Below are positions 42,908 through 51,120 of a stretch of DNA of 64,000 nt, one piece after another. Source of the stretch: Halopiger xanaduensis SH-6 (GTDB lineage Archaea > Halobacteriota > Halobacteria > Halobacteriales > Natrialbaceae); assembly GCF_000217715.1 (NCBI RefSeq), contig NC_015666.1, positions 1,500,270-1,564,269 on the forward strand. Direction: 5' to 3'. Both the position numbers and the translations under genes were made by a program. How positions within the stretch are numbered: the first letter of the stretch is position 1; each line of letters starts with the position of its first letter. The notes below the pieces were generated by a model. It was not told the DNA's origin and did no database searches. It saw only the letters and a list, made by a program, of their open reading frames with translations.

Positions 42908-43906
42908 ATGCAACGGGAACACATCGACGCCGGCAAGGCTATCCAGCGACGGACCGGAAAGACGTTCTACCTCGCGACCAAGTTTCTGCCGGAACGAGTG
43001 CGACACGCGACGCACGTCCTCTACGCGTTTTTCCGCATCGCCGACGAGGTCGTCGACGACGCCGAGGGCGTGTCCCCCGCTCGACAGCGAGCCGAACTCG
43101 AGTCGCTGCGCGCGCAGGCGCTCGGCGAGGCCGAGCCCGAGGATCCCGTCCTCGAGGCCTTCCGAGAACTGCGCGAGGAGTACGACATCGACGACGAGAC
43201 CGTCGACGAGTTCGTCGACGCGATGGCGACCGACATCGACACGACCCGGTACGAGACCTACGCCGACCTCGAATCCTACATGCGCGGCTCGGCGGCCGCG
43301 GTCGGCGTGATGATGACGGCGATCATGGACTTAGAGCCCGAAGTCGAAGAAACTGCGCTCCCCCACGCCCGAAAACTCGGCGAGGCGTTCCAACTCACCA
43401 ACTTCCTGCGGGACGTCCGCGAGGACGTCCTCGAGCGCGACCGGATCTACCTCCCCCAGGAGACGCTGCGCCGACACGGGGTTTCGAACGACGAGATCGA
43501 ACGCCTCGAGTACTCGGAATCGTTCGCGGCGGCGATGCGCGAGGAACTTCGCCGCGCGGAGTCGCTCTACCGGGAGGGCGTCGCGGGCATTCGGTACCTC
43601 CCCGAGGATTGCCAACTGCCGGTGCTGCTGGCGGCCGTGCTCTACGCCGAGCACCACGCGCTGATCCGCAGTCAGGGGTACGACGTGCTCTCCGCGGAGC
43701 CGTCGCTGTCGACGAGCCGGAAGCTGTGGTGTCTCGCGAAGACGCGGTGGCACTGGCAGTGGACGCGGGACCCCGAGGCGGTCTTCGAGCGCGTCGCCGC
43801 GGTGCCGACGCTCGAGTCGGAGTCGGAGACCGACTCCGAACCCGGTCCCGGCCCCGATCCCGAGCCGCACGGCCCCGAACGCGGCGACGGCGTTCCGACG
43901 CGATAA
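42908..43906 (+). CDS. crtB: Phytoene synthase
   Basis: A 332-residue prenyltransferase that condenses two geranylgeranyl diphosphates to phytoene, the first committed step of carotenoid and bacterioruberin synthesis. The first aspartate-rich motif is F-F-R-I-A-D-E-V-V-D-D (near residue 48) and the second is L-R-D-V-R-E-D-V-L-E-R-D-R (near 180). The squalene/phytoene synthase core is complete. The last 25 residues are Glu/Pro/Gly-rich and probably disordered. The ATG at 42908 is preferred over 42845, which overlaps the promoter region. It stands between the BAT-type regulator and a membrane microprotein, facing cruF. Confidence 0.93.
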   Translation: MQREHIDAGKAIQRRTGKTFYLATKFLPERVRHATHVLYAFFRIADEVVDDAEGVSPARQRAELESLRAQALGEAEPEDPVLEAFRELREEYDIDDETVDEFVDAMATDIDTTRYETYADLESYMRGSAAAVGVMMTAIMDLEPEVEETALPHARKLGEAFQLTNFLRDVREDVLERDRIYLPQETLRRHGVSNDEIERLEYSESFAAAMREELRRAESLYREGVAGIRYLPEDCQLPVLLAAVLYAEHHALIRSQGYDVLSAEPSLSTSRKLWCLAKTRWHWQWTRDPEAVFERVAAVPTLESESETDSEPGPGPDPEPHGPERGDGVPTR

Positions 43907-44008
43907 TACGACGGCTCGCCCTCGCTCGCGGCCGGAACCGGAACCGCCTATCAAAGCCCCTGATATAGTGGATTCTCTTTCGTATAGCCGCAGTGAGTAC
44001 CTAGGGGT

Positions 44009-44170
44009 ATGGCTGAAAGCGCCAGTTCCGGTCCGCTCGAGGTAACGGAGAGCGATCAGGAGTTCGTCCGCACCGCCGCGGTCTCGCTCGGCGTCTGGCT
44101 CACGCTGACGCTCCTCGCCGTCGTCATCCTGCTGGTGGCCGGCGACAGCATCACCAGCTTCTTCCTCTAA
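44009..44170 (+). CDS. 53-residue membrane microprotein in the carotenoid locus
   Basis: A small open frame from ATG 44009 to TAA 44168-44170. It has an acidic hydrophilic first half (A-E-S-A-S-S, E-V-T-E-S-D-Q-E-F) and one membrane helix, V-S-L-G-V-W-L-T-L-T-L-L-A-V-V-I-L-L-V-A. It ends I-T-S-F-F-L. TTCGTATAGCC about 26 bases upstream may be its TATA element. It is convergent with cruF, whose stop is 13 bases away. The codon pattern and composition are coding-like, but no homologue can be checked here. Function unknown; halocyanin or cytochrome-accessory roles are pure speculation. Confidence 0.7.
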   Translation: MAESASSGPLEVTESDQEFVRTAAVSLGVWLTLTLLAVVILLVAGDSITSFFL

Positions 44171-44182
44171 CCCCTCCGTTCG

Positions 44183-45091
44183 TTACCCGCTCGAGAACGC
44201 CGTTCGGACCATCGCCCAGTCGTACCGATCGGTGCTGAACAGCCCGGCACAGAACAGGCCCGCGACGGCCGCGGCGATCCAGTTCCCGTACAGCAGGTTG
44301 ATCGCACCCCACAGTAGCACGAAACTCACCAGATCGTCCAGCACGAACTCGCAGGTCCGAACGCGCTCGAGCAGCGCCGATCGATCGAAGGCCAGATCGA
44401 CGAGCGCGACGGCGACGGCGCCCGAGAGGAGCCAGCCCCGATAGTTCGATAGCGGGACGCCGTAGTAGCCGCCCGTCTCGTAGCTCCAGAAGCCGATCGC
44501 GACGGCGCCCGGATCGAGGACGAGGTCGACCGCGACGACGGCGGCGACGGCGACCGGCAGCCTGATCGACGTCCGCTCGAGCCCGCTCGGCCACCACCGC
44601 TCGAGGACCAGCAGGGTGAGCAGGAAGGCGTTCAGCACGAGCGGGATGAAGAACAGCGGGAGCGCGAGCGGGATCTCGCCGCCGAGCATCGGGCCCAGTT
44701 CGATGCCGTACTCGAAGGCCCCGTAGGGCCAGCCGGTCCGCACGCCGACGGTCTCGATCGCGTAGGTGTAGGCCGTCAGCAGCCCGAGACAGCCGAGTGC
44801 GCGGCGGTCGATCCGCGGCAGGAGTCCGACGATCAGCGGCGAGCGCATCACCGCGGTGCCGACGAAGATCAGCAGCGGATTGAACGCGAGCGACGCCGGC
44901 AGCAGGTCCTCGACGCTCGCGACCAGCATGATCGCGCCGACGACGGGGAAGACGACCGCGATCGTGAACCGGTTCTCGCGGACGAGGGCCTCGAGGCGGC
45001 GCTGGACGGCGGTACGCGTCTCGCCGTGCTCTCGGGGATGCGAAGAAGGTGACTCGTGGGCGCCGGACTCGTGCGCGTCGGTCCTATCCAT
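44183..45091 (-). CDS. cruF: Bisanhydrobacterioruberin hydratase CruF-type (DUF422 carotenoid protein)
   Basis: A 302-residue membrane protein with about seven helices. It carries the DUF422 pattern Y-A-I-E-T-V-G-V-R-T-G-W-P-Y-G-A-F-E-Y, then L-G-P-M-L-G-G-E-I-P-L-A-L-P and V-A-V-D-L-V-L-D-P-G-A-V. In haloarchaea the cruF product hydrates bisanhydrobacterioruberin to bacterioruberin. The ATG at 45091 lies within the last codons of lyeJ, giving an eight-base overlap. It is the last gene of the crtD-lyeJ-cruF unit, the order known from Haloarcula japonica. Confidence 0.9.
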   Translation of the reverse strand: MDRTDAHESGAHESPSSHPREHGETRTAVQRRLEALVRENRFTIAVVFPVVGAIMLVASVEDLLPASLAFNPLLIFVGTAVMRSPLIVGLLPRIDRRALGCLGLLTAYTYAIETVGVRTGWPYGAFEYGIELGPMLGGEIPLALPLFFIPLVLNAFLLTLLVLERWWPSGLERTSIRLPVAVAAVVAVDLVLDPGAVAIGFWSYETGGYYGVPLSNYRGWLLSGAVAVALVDLAFDRSALLERVRTCEFVLDDLVSFVLLWGAINLLYGNWIAAAVAGLFCAGLFSTDRYDWAMVRTAFSSG

Positions 45092-46001
45092 TGACGATCC
45101 TCCAGAGCCCGCCAATCGTCAGCACCGCGCCGACGACGGTGTTGATCGCCGGGAACCACCAGTAGGCGCGGTCGACCGCGACGCTCGAGGAGACGATCGC
45201 CCCGACGAGCGCGGGGTAGACGAGCATGACGGCGCCGAGTCGGCCGTCGACGGCGGCAAAGGCGAGGGCGCTGCCGAGCCAGCACGCGCCGCAGTAGGCG
45301 TAGGTGCGCCGTTCGCCGAGCACCGTCGCGGTCGTCCGGATGCCCGTCTCGCGGTCGGGTTCGATGTCGGGGATCGCCGAGAAGGTGTGCATCCCCATGG
45401 CCCACAGCCAGGCGCCGAGGACGGCGATCGCGGGCGGTTGCGCCCCAGCGACTGCGGCGTAGGCTGCGGCGCCCGGCGTGACGTAGAGCCCGTTCGAGAC
45501 CGAATCGAGGATCGGCGTCGTCTTGAACCGGACGGGTGGCGCGCTGTAGCCGGCCCCGAGCAGCAGGAAAGCGACGAGCCAGGGCCAGACGACGGGCTCG
45601 AGCAGCGGGGCGAACAACAGCGGGAGCGCCGCGCAGACGCCGACCGCGAGGGGAACGTACCGCTGGCCGCGGTACCGCGCTTCCTTCTCCTCCTTTTTGG
45701 GGTTCGCGGCGTCGATCTCCCGGTCGTAGATATCGTTGATCCCGTAGAGGAAGACGTTCGCCGGCAGCAGGAAGTAGGCGAAGAGAACGATCGACGCGGG
45801 GGTGACGAGGTCGGCCCTCGACTCCGCGGCGTAGGCGACCCCGACCAGCACCGGCCCCGCGAGGTAGAGCCAGAACCGCGGCCGCGAGAGGACCAGCAGG
45901 TAGGCGAGCCGGCTGCGGAGGCCGGCGTCGCCGGCCGTCGACGCGCCGCTCGAGGGCTGCGAACACGGTCCGCTCGAGTCCGGGTTCGGGTCGTCGGTCA
46001 T
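45084..46001 (-). CDS. lyeJ: Lycopene elongase/1,2-hydratase LyeJ (UbiA-family prenyltransferase)
   Basis: A 305-residue membrane prenyltransferase. The UbiA aspartate motif is N-D-I-Y-D-R-E-I-D (N89, D90, D93, D97), followed by A-A-N-P-K-K-E. The second acidic motif is D-I-E-P-D-R-E-T-G near residue 210. About eight helices surround them. It would add two C5 units to lycopene, leading to C50 carotenoids. The location between crtD and cruF makes the lycopene elongase assignment much more likely than another UbiA function. Residues 1-27 are polar and probably flexible. Confidence 0.92.
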   Translation of the reverse strand: MTDDPNPDSSGPCSQPSSGASTAGDAGLRSRLAYLLVLSRPRFWLYLAGPVLVGVAYAAESRADLVTPASIVLFAYFLLPANVFLYGINDIYDREIDAANPKKEEKEARYRGQRYVPLAVGVCAALPLLFAPLLEPVVWPWLVAFLLLGAGYSAPPVRFKTTPILDSVSNGLYVTPGAAAYAAVAGAQPPAIAVLGAWLWAMGMHTFSAIPDIEPDRETGIRTTATVLGERRTYAYCGACWLGSALAFAAVDGRLGAVMLVYPALVGAIVSSSVAVDRAYWWFPAINTVVGAVLTIGGLWRIVNG

Positions 46002-46044
46002 CGGTGGTGCGGTGGGTCGCGATATCGGTGTAGTCGTCTCGCAG

Positions 46045-47532
46045 TCACTCCCGGCCGTAATCTGCCAGCACCTTCTCCGCGGTCAGTTCCCCGCTGATGA
46101 GACACATCGGAACGCCGATCCCCGGCGTCGTGTCGCCGCCGACGAAGTAGAGGCCGTCGGCGCCCTTCGAGCGGTGGGGCGGCCGGAAGAGCGCGGTCTG
46201 GCGGAGCGTGTGCGCCAGGCCGAGCGCGGTCCCGTCGTAGCTGTTGTACCGGTTCGCGAAGTCCTCGACGCAGAACCGCTCCTCGACGACGATCCGATCG
46301 CGGAGGGCCGTGCCGGTGTAGTCGGCGATATCTTCCAGGATCTTGTCGCGGTACTGCTGGCGGATCTCGGGAGTGTCCTCGAGGCCGGGCGCGATGGGGA
46401 CGAGGACGAACAGCGCGCTGTGGCCGTCGGGGGCGACGTCGTCGTCGGTCTCGGAGGGAACGCAGACGTAGTAGGCCGGGTCGTCGGGCCACTGCGGGTC
46501 GTCGAAGATCTGGTCGAAGTGCTCGTCCCAGTCGGTCGGCAGGACCAGCGTGTGGTGGGCCAGTTCGTCGACCTCGCCCTCGACGCCGAGGTACAGCAGG
46601 AACGCGGAGGGGGCGTAGGTGCGGGACTCCCAGTAGTCGGCGTCGTAGCCGCGTCGCTCGGGCGGCAGGAGGTCCTGCTCGGTGTGAGCGTAGTCGGCGT
46701 TGCTGACGACCAGATCCGGCCGGAGCTGGCCCTCGGGCGTCTCGACGAGGAAGGCGCCCTCCCGCCCTTTGATCGCCGTCGCCGGCCGGTTTGTGTCGTA
46801 CTCGACGCCGAGTTCCCGGCCGAGATCCGCGATGGCGTCGACGGCTGCGGCGACGCCGCCGTCGGGATACCAGACGCCGAGGTTGAAATCGACGTGGCTC
46901 ATCAGGTTGTACAGCGCGGGGGTGTTCTTCGGCGAGCCGCCGAGAAACACCAGCGTGTACTGCATGATCTGCTGGAGTTTCGGGTGATCGAAGTAGCCCT
47001 CGACGTGGCCCTGCATCGAGCCCAACAGCGAGAGGCCCCGGGCCTGCCGAGCCACGTCGAGATCGAGGTAGTCCCGCAGCCGGGTCCGATCCTCGTAGAC
47101 GAAGTGCTCCATGCCGACCTCGTAGTTCTCCTTGGACTTCTCGAGGTACCGCTCTAAGGCCTCGCCGGCGCCGTCCTCGTACTCCTCGAAGACCTCCTTG
47201 GTTCGCTCGAGATCGGGCGTCACGTCCACCTGATCGCCGTCCTTGAAGAAGATCCGGTAGTGGGGATCGAGGTGTGTGAGTTCGTAGTAGTCGGAGGGCG
47301 TTCGATCGAAATCGGCGAAAAAGCGCTCGAAGACGTCCGGCATCAGGTACCACGACGGTCCCATGTCGAACCGAAAGCCGTCGCGCTCGAGGTGACTCGC
47401 TCGTCCGCCCAACTGCTCGTTTTTCTCGATGACGCGGACGTCGGCGCCCGCGTCGGCGAGGTAACACGCCGTCGCGAGGCCGCCGACACCGGCCCCGATC
47501 ACGACGACGGACGAACCGGCCAGCGATTGCAT
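46045..47532 (-). CDS. crtD: Carotenoid 3,4-desaturase (phytoene desaturase family)
   Basis: A 495-residue FAD-dependent desaturase. The dinucleotide fold is V-V-V-I-G-A-G-V-G-G-L-A-T-A (residues 8-21) followed by E-K-N-E-Q-L-G-G-R-A. The C-terminal CrtI-family signature is F-V-G-G-D-T-T-P-G-I-G-V-P-M. As the first gene of crtD-lyeJ-cruF it corresponds by position to CrtD, which introduces the 3,4 double bonds on the way to bacterioruberin; a phytoene desaturase (CrtI) role cannot be ruled out by sequence alone. The ATG at 47532 is chosen, 15 codons inside a longer frame. Confidence 0.88.
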   Translation of the reverse strand: MQSLAGSSVVVIGAGVGGLATACYLADAGADVRVIEKNEQLGGRASHLERDGFRFDMGPSWYLMPDVFERFFADFDRTPSDYYELTHLDPHYRIFFKDGDQVDVTPDLERTKEVFEEYEDGAGEALERYLEKSKENYEVGMEHFVYEDRTRLRDYLDLDVARQARGLSLLGSMQGHVEGYFDHPKLQQIMQYTLVFLGGSPKNTPALYNLMSHVDFNLGVWYPDGGVAAAVDAIADLGRELGVEYDTNRPATAIKGREGAFLVETPEGQLRPDLVVSNADYAHTEQDLLPPERRGYDADYWESRTYAPSAFLLYLGVEGEVDELAHHTLVLPTDWDEHFDQIFDDPQWPDDPAYYVCVPSETDDDVAPDGHSALFVLVPIAPGLEDTPEIRQQYRDKILEDIADYTGTALRDRIVVEERFCVEDFANRYNSYDGTALGLAHTLRQTALFRPPHRSKGADGLYFVGGDTTPGIGVPMCLISGELTAEKVLADYGRE

Positions 47533-47794
47533 AGATAGCTGTGAGTATCGGCCAACTGAAAAACGTACATCATACATACGTCGGGTTCCGGACTCGTTTG
47601 CCGGTTAGAGACCGCGTCTCCGGCGGTCGTATCGCGTCCATCAGCCGCCTCGAGTCGGATAATTACATCTCTCCCTTAGAATAGGAAATTTTGAACGAAC
47701 GTCTATTAATTCGAGGGCCAGTGCGAATTCGGTCCAGTTCGATACCGTCGGAAATGCCAACGTCTTAGTTCTTCAACCCACTCGTCTCCTCATA
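47533..47794. promoter_or_regulatory. Divergent promoter region between crtD and the FNT-Usp gene
   Basis: A 262-base non-coding interval. It is AT-richer in the middle (GGATAATTACATCTCTCCC and TAGAATAGGAAATTTTG near 47657-47694). A T-rich tract on the minus strand (CGTTTTTC, plus 47557-47564) is about 26 bases before the crtD start. No light-responsive upstream activator sequence could be recognised. Confidence 0.4.
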
Positions 47795-49690
47795 ATGGCT
47801 GATCCCGAACCCGAATCCGAACGCTCTCCGCCCCCGCAGGGGGACGCGGACGAGACCGAGTCCGGCCAGCAGGCGCAGACGGCACCGGCTGATTCGGTCG
47901 CCGAGCAGGGTACGGCCGTCCGAGACGCCGTCGAGCGATCCAGACACGGCGCGCCGGCGGTCGGCTCGGTCGTCCGCGACCGATTCTCGTCCGACGAGGT
48001 CTTCCAGCGGATCGTCGCGGCCGCCGACGAGGAGGTCACCTCCGGCAACCGGGAACTGTTCTTCAGCGGGCTGGCCGCCGGCTTCGCGATCACGATCACG
48101 TTCCTGCTGTACGCTTCCCTGTACGGCGCGACCGACGGGGATCCGATCCTGAGCACCCTGCTCTACCCGCTCGGGTTCATCTACATCATCATCGGCGGCT
48201 ACCAGCTCTACACCGAGAACACGCTCCCGCCGGTCGCGCTGACCCTCGAGCGGTTGGCCAGTCTCCCGATGTTGCTTCGCCACTGGCTGATCGTTCTCGC
48301 CGGTAACTTCACGGGCGGTGCTCTCGGCGCGGTCGCGCTCACGTGGGGCGGCGTTTTCGATCCTGATGCGGCGGATGCGGCGATGTCCATCGCCCACCAC
48401 GGAATCGAGACGTCGTGGTGGCAACTGTTCTTCAAAGCGGCGTTCGCGGGACTGATCGTCGCCGGCGTCGTCTGGGTGACCTTCGCGTCTCGCGATACGA
48501 TCTCCCGGCTCGTCGTCGTCTACCTCGCGTTCCTCGCGATCCCGCTCGGGAACCTGTTCCACGTCGTCGTCTCCTTTACCGAGATGCTCTATCTGGTCTT
48601 CGCCGGCGAAGCCCAGCTCTTCGTCGGCGTGACCGAGTTCGTCCTGCCGGTGTTGCTCGGCAATACGATCGGCGGCATCCTGCTGGTGACCGTCGTCAAC
48701 TACTACCAGACCAGCGAGGAGCGCCTCGAGTCCGCGCGGTTCGACGGCATCGAACGCCGCCTCACCCCACAGGAGTGGCTGTTCGGCAGTCTCGCCGGTC
48801 GATCGTACGTCCCGCTGATCGACACCGCGGAAACGACGGCGCCCGAGGACGACGAGACGTACCGGATCGTCGTCCCGATCGCCAATCCGCGGACCGAAGC
48901 GCCGCTCGTCGAGTTCGCCGCGCGGCTCGCGAGCGATCACGAGCACGCGACCGTTCACGTCGAACACATCGTCCAGACGCCCGGCAGTTCGGCGACGGCC
49001 GATCGACAGCGCGATCGGATCGTCACCGAATCGGAGCGGCTGCTCGCCGATCTCGAGGGGATCGTCACCGATCACGAGGTCGACTGCCAAACGTCGACGG
49101 TCGTCACGCACCGGTCGTTCGAGGAGATCTTCGACACGGCCGACCGCGAGCACGCCGACCTCGTGTTGATGGGGTGGGACGAGAACACGCTGTGGAGCGC
49201 CGCGCGGGCCGAACGACCGCTCAGCGAATTGACGACGCGGCTGCCGTGCGACTACCTCATTCTGAAGAATCGCGGGCTGGACACGTCGCGGCTCCTCCTG
49301 CCGACGGCCGGCGGCCCCGATTCGGAACTGAGTGCAGCGGTCGCGCGCACGCTCGCCGATACCGACGGGTCCGAGGTGTCCCTCCTGCACGTCGTCGACA
49401 GCCCCGACGAGCGCGACGAGGGCGAACAGTTCCTCAAGGAGTGGGCCGTCGATAACGACTTACCCGACGCCGAGATCATCGTCGACGACTCGGGCGACGT
49501 CGAGGACGCGATCTGTCGCGCCGCCGACGATCACACGATGGTCCTGATCGGGGCGACCGAACGCGGCCTGCTCTCGCGGCTCGTGACCAGTTCCCTGCAC
49601 TTGGACGTCGTCAACGAAGTGGACACCTCGGTGGTGCTCGCCGAACGGCCGACCGAGCGAAGCCTCTACAAGCGGCTGTTCGGACGATAG
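47795..49690 (+). CDS. Formate/nitrite transporter-family channel fused to two Usp domains
   Basis: A 631-residue protein. Residues 1-85 are an acidic, mostly disordered N-terminus. Residues about 88-305 form six membrane segments of the FNT channel family, with G-N-L-F-H-V-V-V-S near 252 and G-N-T-I-G-G-I-L-L-V near 289; the His near 256 could be the central conserved His. Then come two universal stress protein modules at about 355-490 and 495-631, each ending near a G-x-x-x-x-x-L/W-x-S/G pattern. The canonical Usp ATP motif is poorly conserved in the first. The likely role is uptake of a small monovalent anion under stress or ligand control. Confidence 0.88.
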   Translation: MADPEPESERSPPPQGDADETESGQQAQTAPADSVAEQGTAVRDAVERSRHGAPAVGSVVRDRFSSDEVFQRIVAAADEEVTSGNRELFFSGLAAGFAITITFLLYASLYGATDGDPILSTLLYPLGFIYIIIGGYQLYTENTLPPVALTLERLASLPMLLRHWLIVLAGNFTGGALGAVALTWGGVFDPDAADAAMSIAHHGIETSWWQLFFKAAFAGLIVAGVVWVTFASRDTISRLVVVYLAFLAIPLGNLFHVVVSFTEMLYLVFAGEAQLFVGVTEFVLPVLLGNTIGGILLVTVVNYYQTSEERLESARFDGIERRLTPQEWLFGSLAGRSYVPLIDTAETTAPEDDETYRIVVPIANPRTEAPLVEFAARLASDHEHATVHVEHIVQTPGSSATADRQRDRIVTESERLLADLEGIVTDHEVDCQTSTVVTHRSFEEIFDTADREHADLVLMGWDENTLWSAARAERPLSELTTRLPCDYLILKNRGLDTSRLLLPTAGGPDSELSAAVARTLADTDGSEVSLLHVVDSPDERDEGEQFLKEWAVDNDLPDAEIIVDDSGDVEDAICRAADDHTMVLIGATERGLLSRLVTSSLHLDVVNEVDTSVVLAERPTERSLYKRLFGR

Positions 49691-49842
49691 CGGCCTCCAC
49701 GACGAACCCCGCTTCCGATTCGGTTTTCGATAGATTCGAATCGAAACGCAGCGGATCGTCTCTCGGCTGCTGACAGTCATCGACGTTATTAACTCGATTC
49801 TGTATTAGAGTAGTTTTACAAACCCTCGGCACGTAGCAGGGG

Positions 49843-49962
49843 ATGATGCCGGAAGTCACCGTCTCCGAACGACTGTACGAAAAGCTCGAGGAACAGACCG
49901 ACGAGTCCGTCGAGGACGTGCTGTGGGAGCTGATGTACCAGTCGGAGCGGGGCTACCAGTAG
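49843..49962 (+). CDS. 39-residue acidic small protein (antitoxin-like)
   Basis: A short frame from ATG 49843 (a second ATG at 49846) to TAG at 49960-49962. The product is M-M-P-E-V-T-V-S-E-R-L-Y-E-K-L-E-E-Q followed by an acidic helix (D-E-S-V-E-D-V-L-W-E-L-M). The T-V-S-x-R-L-Y-x-x-L pattern resembles small haloarchaeal proteins related to the strand part of ribbon-helix-helix or antitoxin proteins. GTTTTACA at 49813-49820 is correctly placed as a TATA element for a leaderless transcript. No toxin gene is beside it. Confidence 0.68.
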   Translation: MMPEVTVSERLYEKLEEQTDESVEDVLWELMYQSERGYQ

Positions 49963-50141
49963 GTCGATACTAGCGCGGTCGCTGCTCGTCGTTTGCTGTT
50001 ACTGTTCACGTTGCGCGTTGTCGGTGTCGAGAGGTGTCGAGAAGCGTCGCTACGACGTCGACTAGGGAGTGCTCGAGCGGGACGAACGCTCAATGGGTAG
50101 CATCGGCACGCGAGAAATCGATGTATTAGCTGCGGCTGCGA

Positions 50142-50426
50142 TCAGTCAATGTGGCCTTCGCGGCGGAGCTGATCGGCGTCCTGACTGGTGTATCGCCACT
50201 CGATGGTGGCCTTCTCGTCCTGCCAGTCCCAGGGCTCGGCGACGACGATGTCGTCTTGCTCGATCCAGGTCCGGTACTTCATCCGACCCGGAATGCGGCC
50301 GAGGCGTTCCTCGCCGTCCTCGCAGCGGAGCTGCACGTGGTTTCCACCGAGGTGTTCGGTGACGACGGCGAATACTTCATCGCTGTTGGGCATACGGAGA
50401 TTCCGACGCCCGGAGTTTTCTGTCAC
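50142..50426 (-). CDS. eif1A: Translation initiation factor aIF1A (GTG start)
   Basis: A 94-residue OB-fold protein that helps position initiator tRNA on the small ribosomal subunit. The sequence contains the whole family block from R-R-N-L-R-M-P-N to L-R-R-E-G-H-I-D, with [14 protein letters not shown] and [14 protein letters not shown]. The start is GTG at 50426, giving [11 protein letters not shown]. An ATG at 50393 would cut off the conserved R-R-N-L-R, and an ATG at 50450 lies inside the TATA-like TTTAAA (50450-50455), which is centred 26 bases before the GTG. A leaderless GTG start is therefore the best reading. Confidence 0.9.
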   Translation of the reverse strand: MTENSGRRNLRMPNSDEVFAVVTEHLGGNHVQLRCEDGEERLGRIPGRMKYRTWIEQDDIVVAEPWDWQDEKATIEWRYTSQDADQLRREGHID

Positions 50427-50449
50427 ACTTTTACTACGCGGGGAAGACA

Positions 50450-50455
50450 TTTAAA
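50450..50455 (-). promoter_or_regulatory. TATA element of aIF1A
   Basis: TTTAAA on the minus strand, centred 26 bases before the GTG at 50426. It fixes the start choice, as transcription should begin about at the GTG. Confidence 0.6.
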
Positions 50456-50551
50456 GGATTGGAGAGCCGTGGTAGCATGACACGTGAACGAGACGCGTTT
50501 GTCACGTTTACTGACCAGCAGGCCCGGATCTATGTGTCGACTGGTTCTGCG

Positions 50552-51067
50552 CTACAATTCTCGGTCCGAATCGGGATTCTCGAGGTCCCACAGCAATTCG
50601 GGGAGAAAAGCCTCGAGGTTGTCGATCACCTTCCGCTCGCTGACGTTCAGCCCGTCGCAGTGGTCGTGGGCCGAGTCCCGGATATCGACGTGGAGGTCGC
50701 CGTCCTCGCGCCAGACGCCGAGCGGGAAAACCGAACACCGCGTCGGTTTCCAGTCCTCCTCTAAGTGCAGCGAGCAGAGGCCGTCCTCCCGGAGGAACGC
50801 GCAGGCGCAGCCGTCCTCGGCGACGTGGTCCTCGCGCCCCTTCTCCTCGCGGGTGACGAACTTCTCGCCGCGGAAGTCGGTCGTCGTCTCGGCGAGGTTC
50901 GCTCGCTGGGCCAACTCGAGCAGATCTCGGTCGTAGAGCAGGACGCCGTGGTGACAACACCAGGTACAGTCGTCGACGCACTCGAAGGTGAGGTCGGGAT
51001 CGAACTCGACGACGACCTCCCGGTCGGGGTAGACTTCCACGCGGCGCGGGGCCTCCTCGGTGCTCAC
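50552..51067 (-). CDS. YkgJ-family cysteine-cluster protein (GTG start)
   Basis: A 171-residue protein with eight cysteines. They are in C-V-D-D-C-T-W-C-C-H (near residue 28), then C-A-C-A-F-L, C-S-L-H and C-S-V-F-P-L-G, the YkgJ-type Fe-S or zinc cluster pattern. No ATG exists upstream in frame for hundreds of bases, so the GTG at 51067 (M-S-T-E-E-A-P-R-R-V) is the start. It lies 53 bases downstream of the second FAH gene on the same strand. The family is proposed to bind an Fe-S cluster; function unknown. Confidence 0.85.
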   Translation of the reverse strand: MSTEEAPRRVEVYPDREVVVEFDPDLTFECVDDCTWCCHHGVLLYDRDLLELAQRANLAETTTDFRGEKFVTREEKGREDHVAEDGCACAFLREDGLCSLHLEEDWKPTRCSVFPLGVWREDGDLHVDIRDSAHDHCDGLNVSERKVIDNLEAFLPELLWDLENPDSDREL

Positions 51068-51120
51068 GTCCGGTCGAAGGGGGGTCGGGCTGAAGTGCCT
51101 TTCTACCCGCACGGCGGTCG

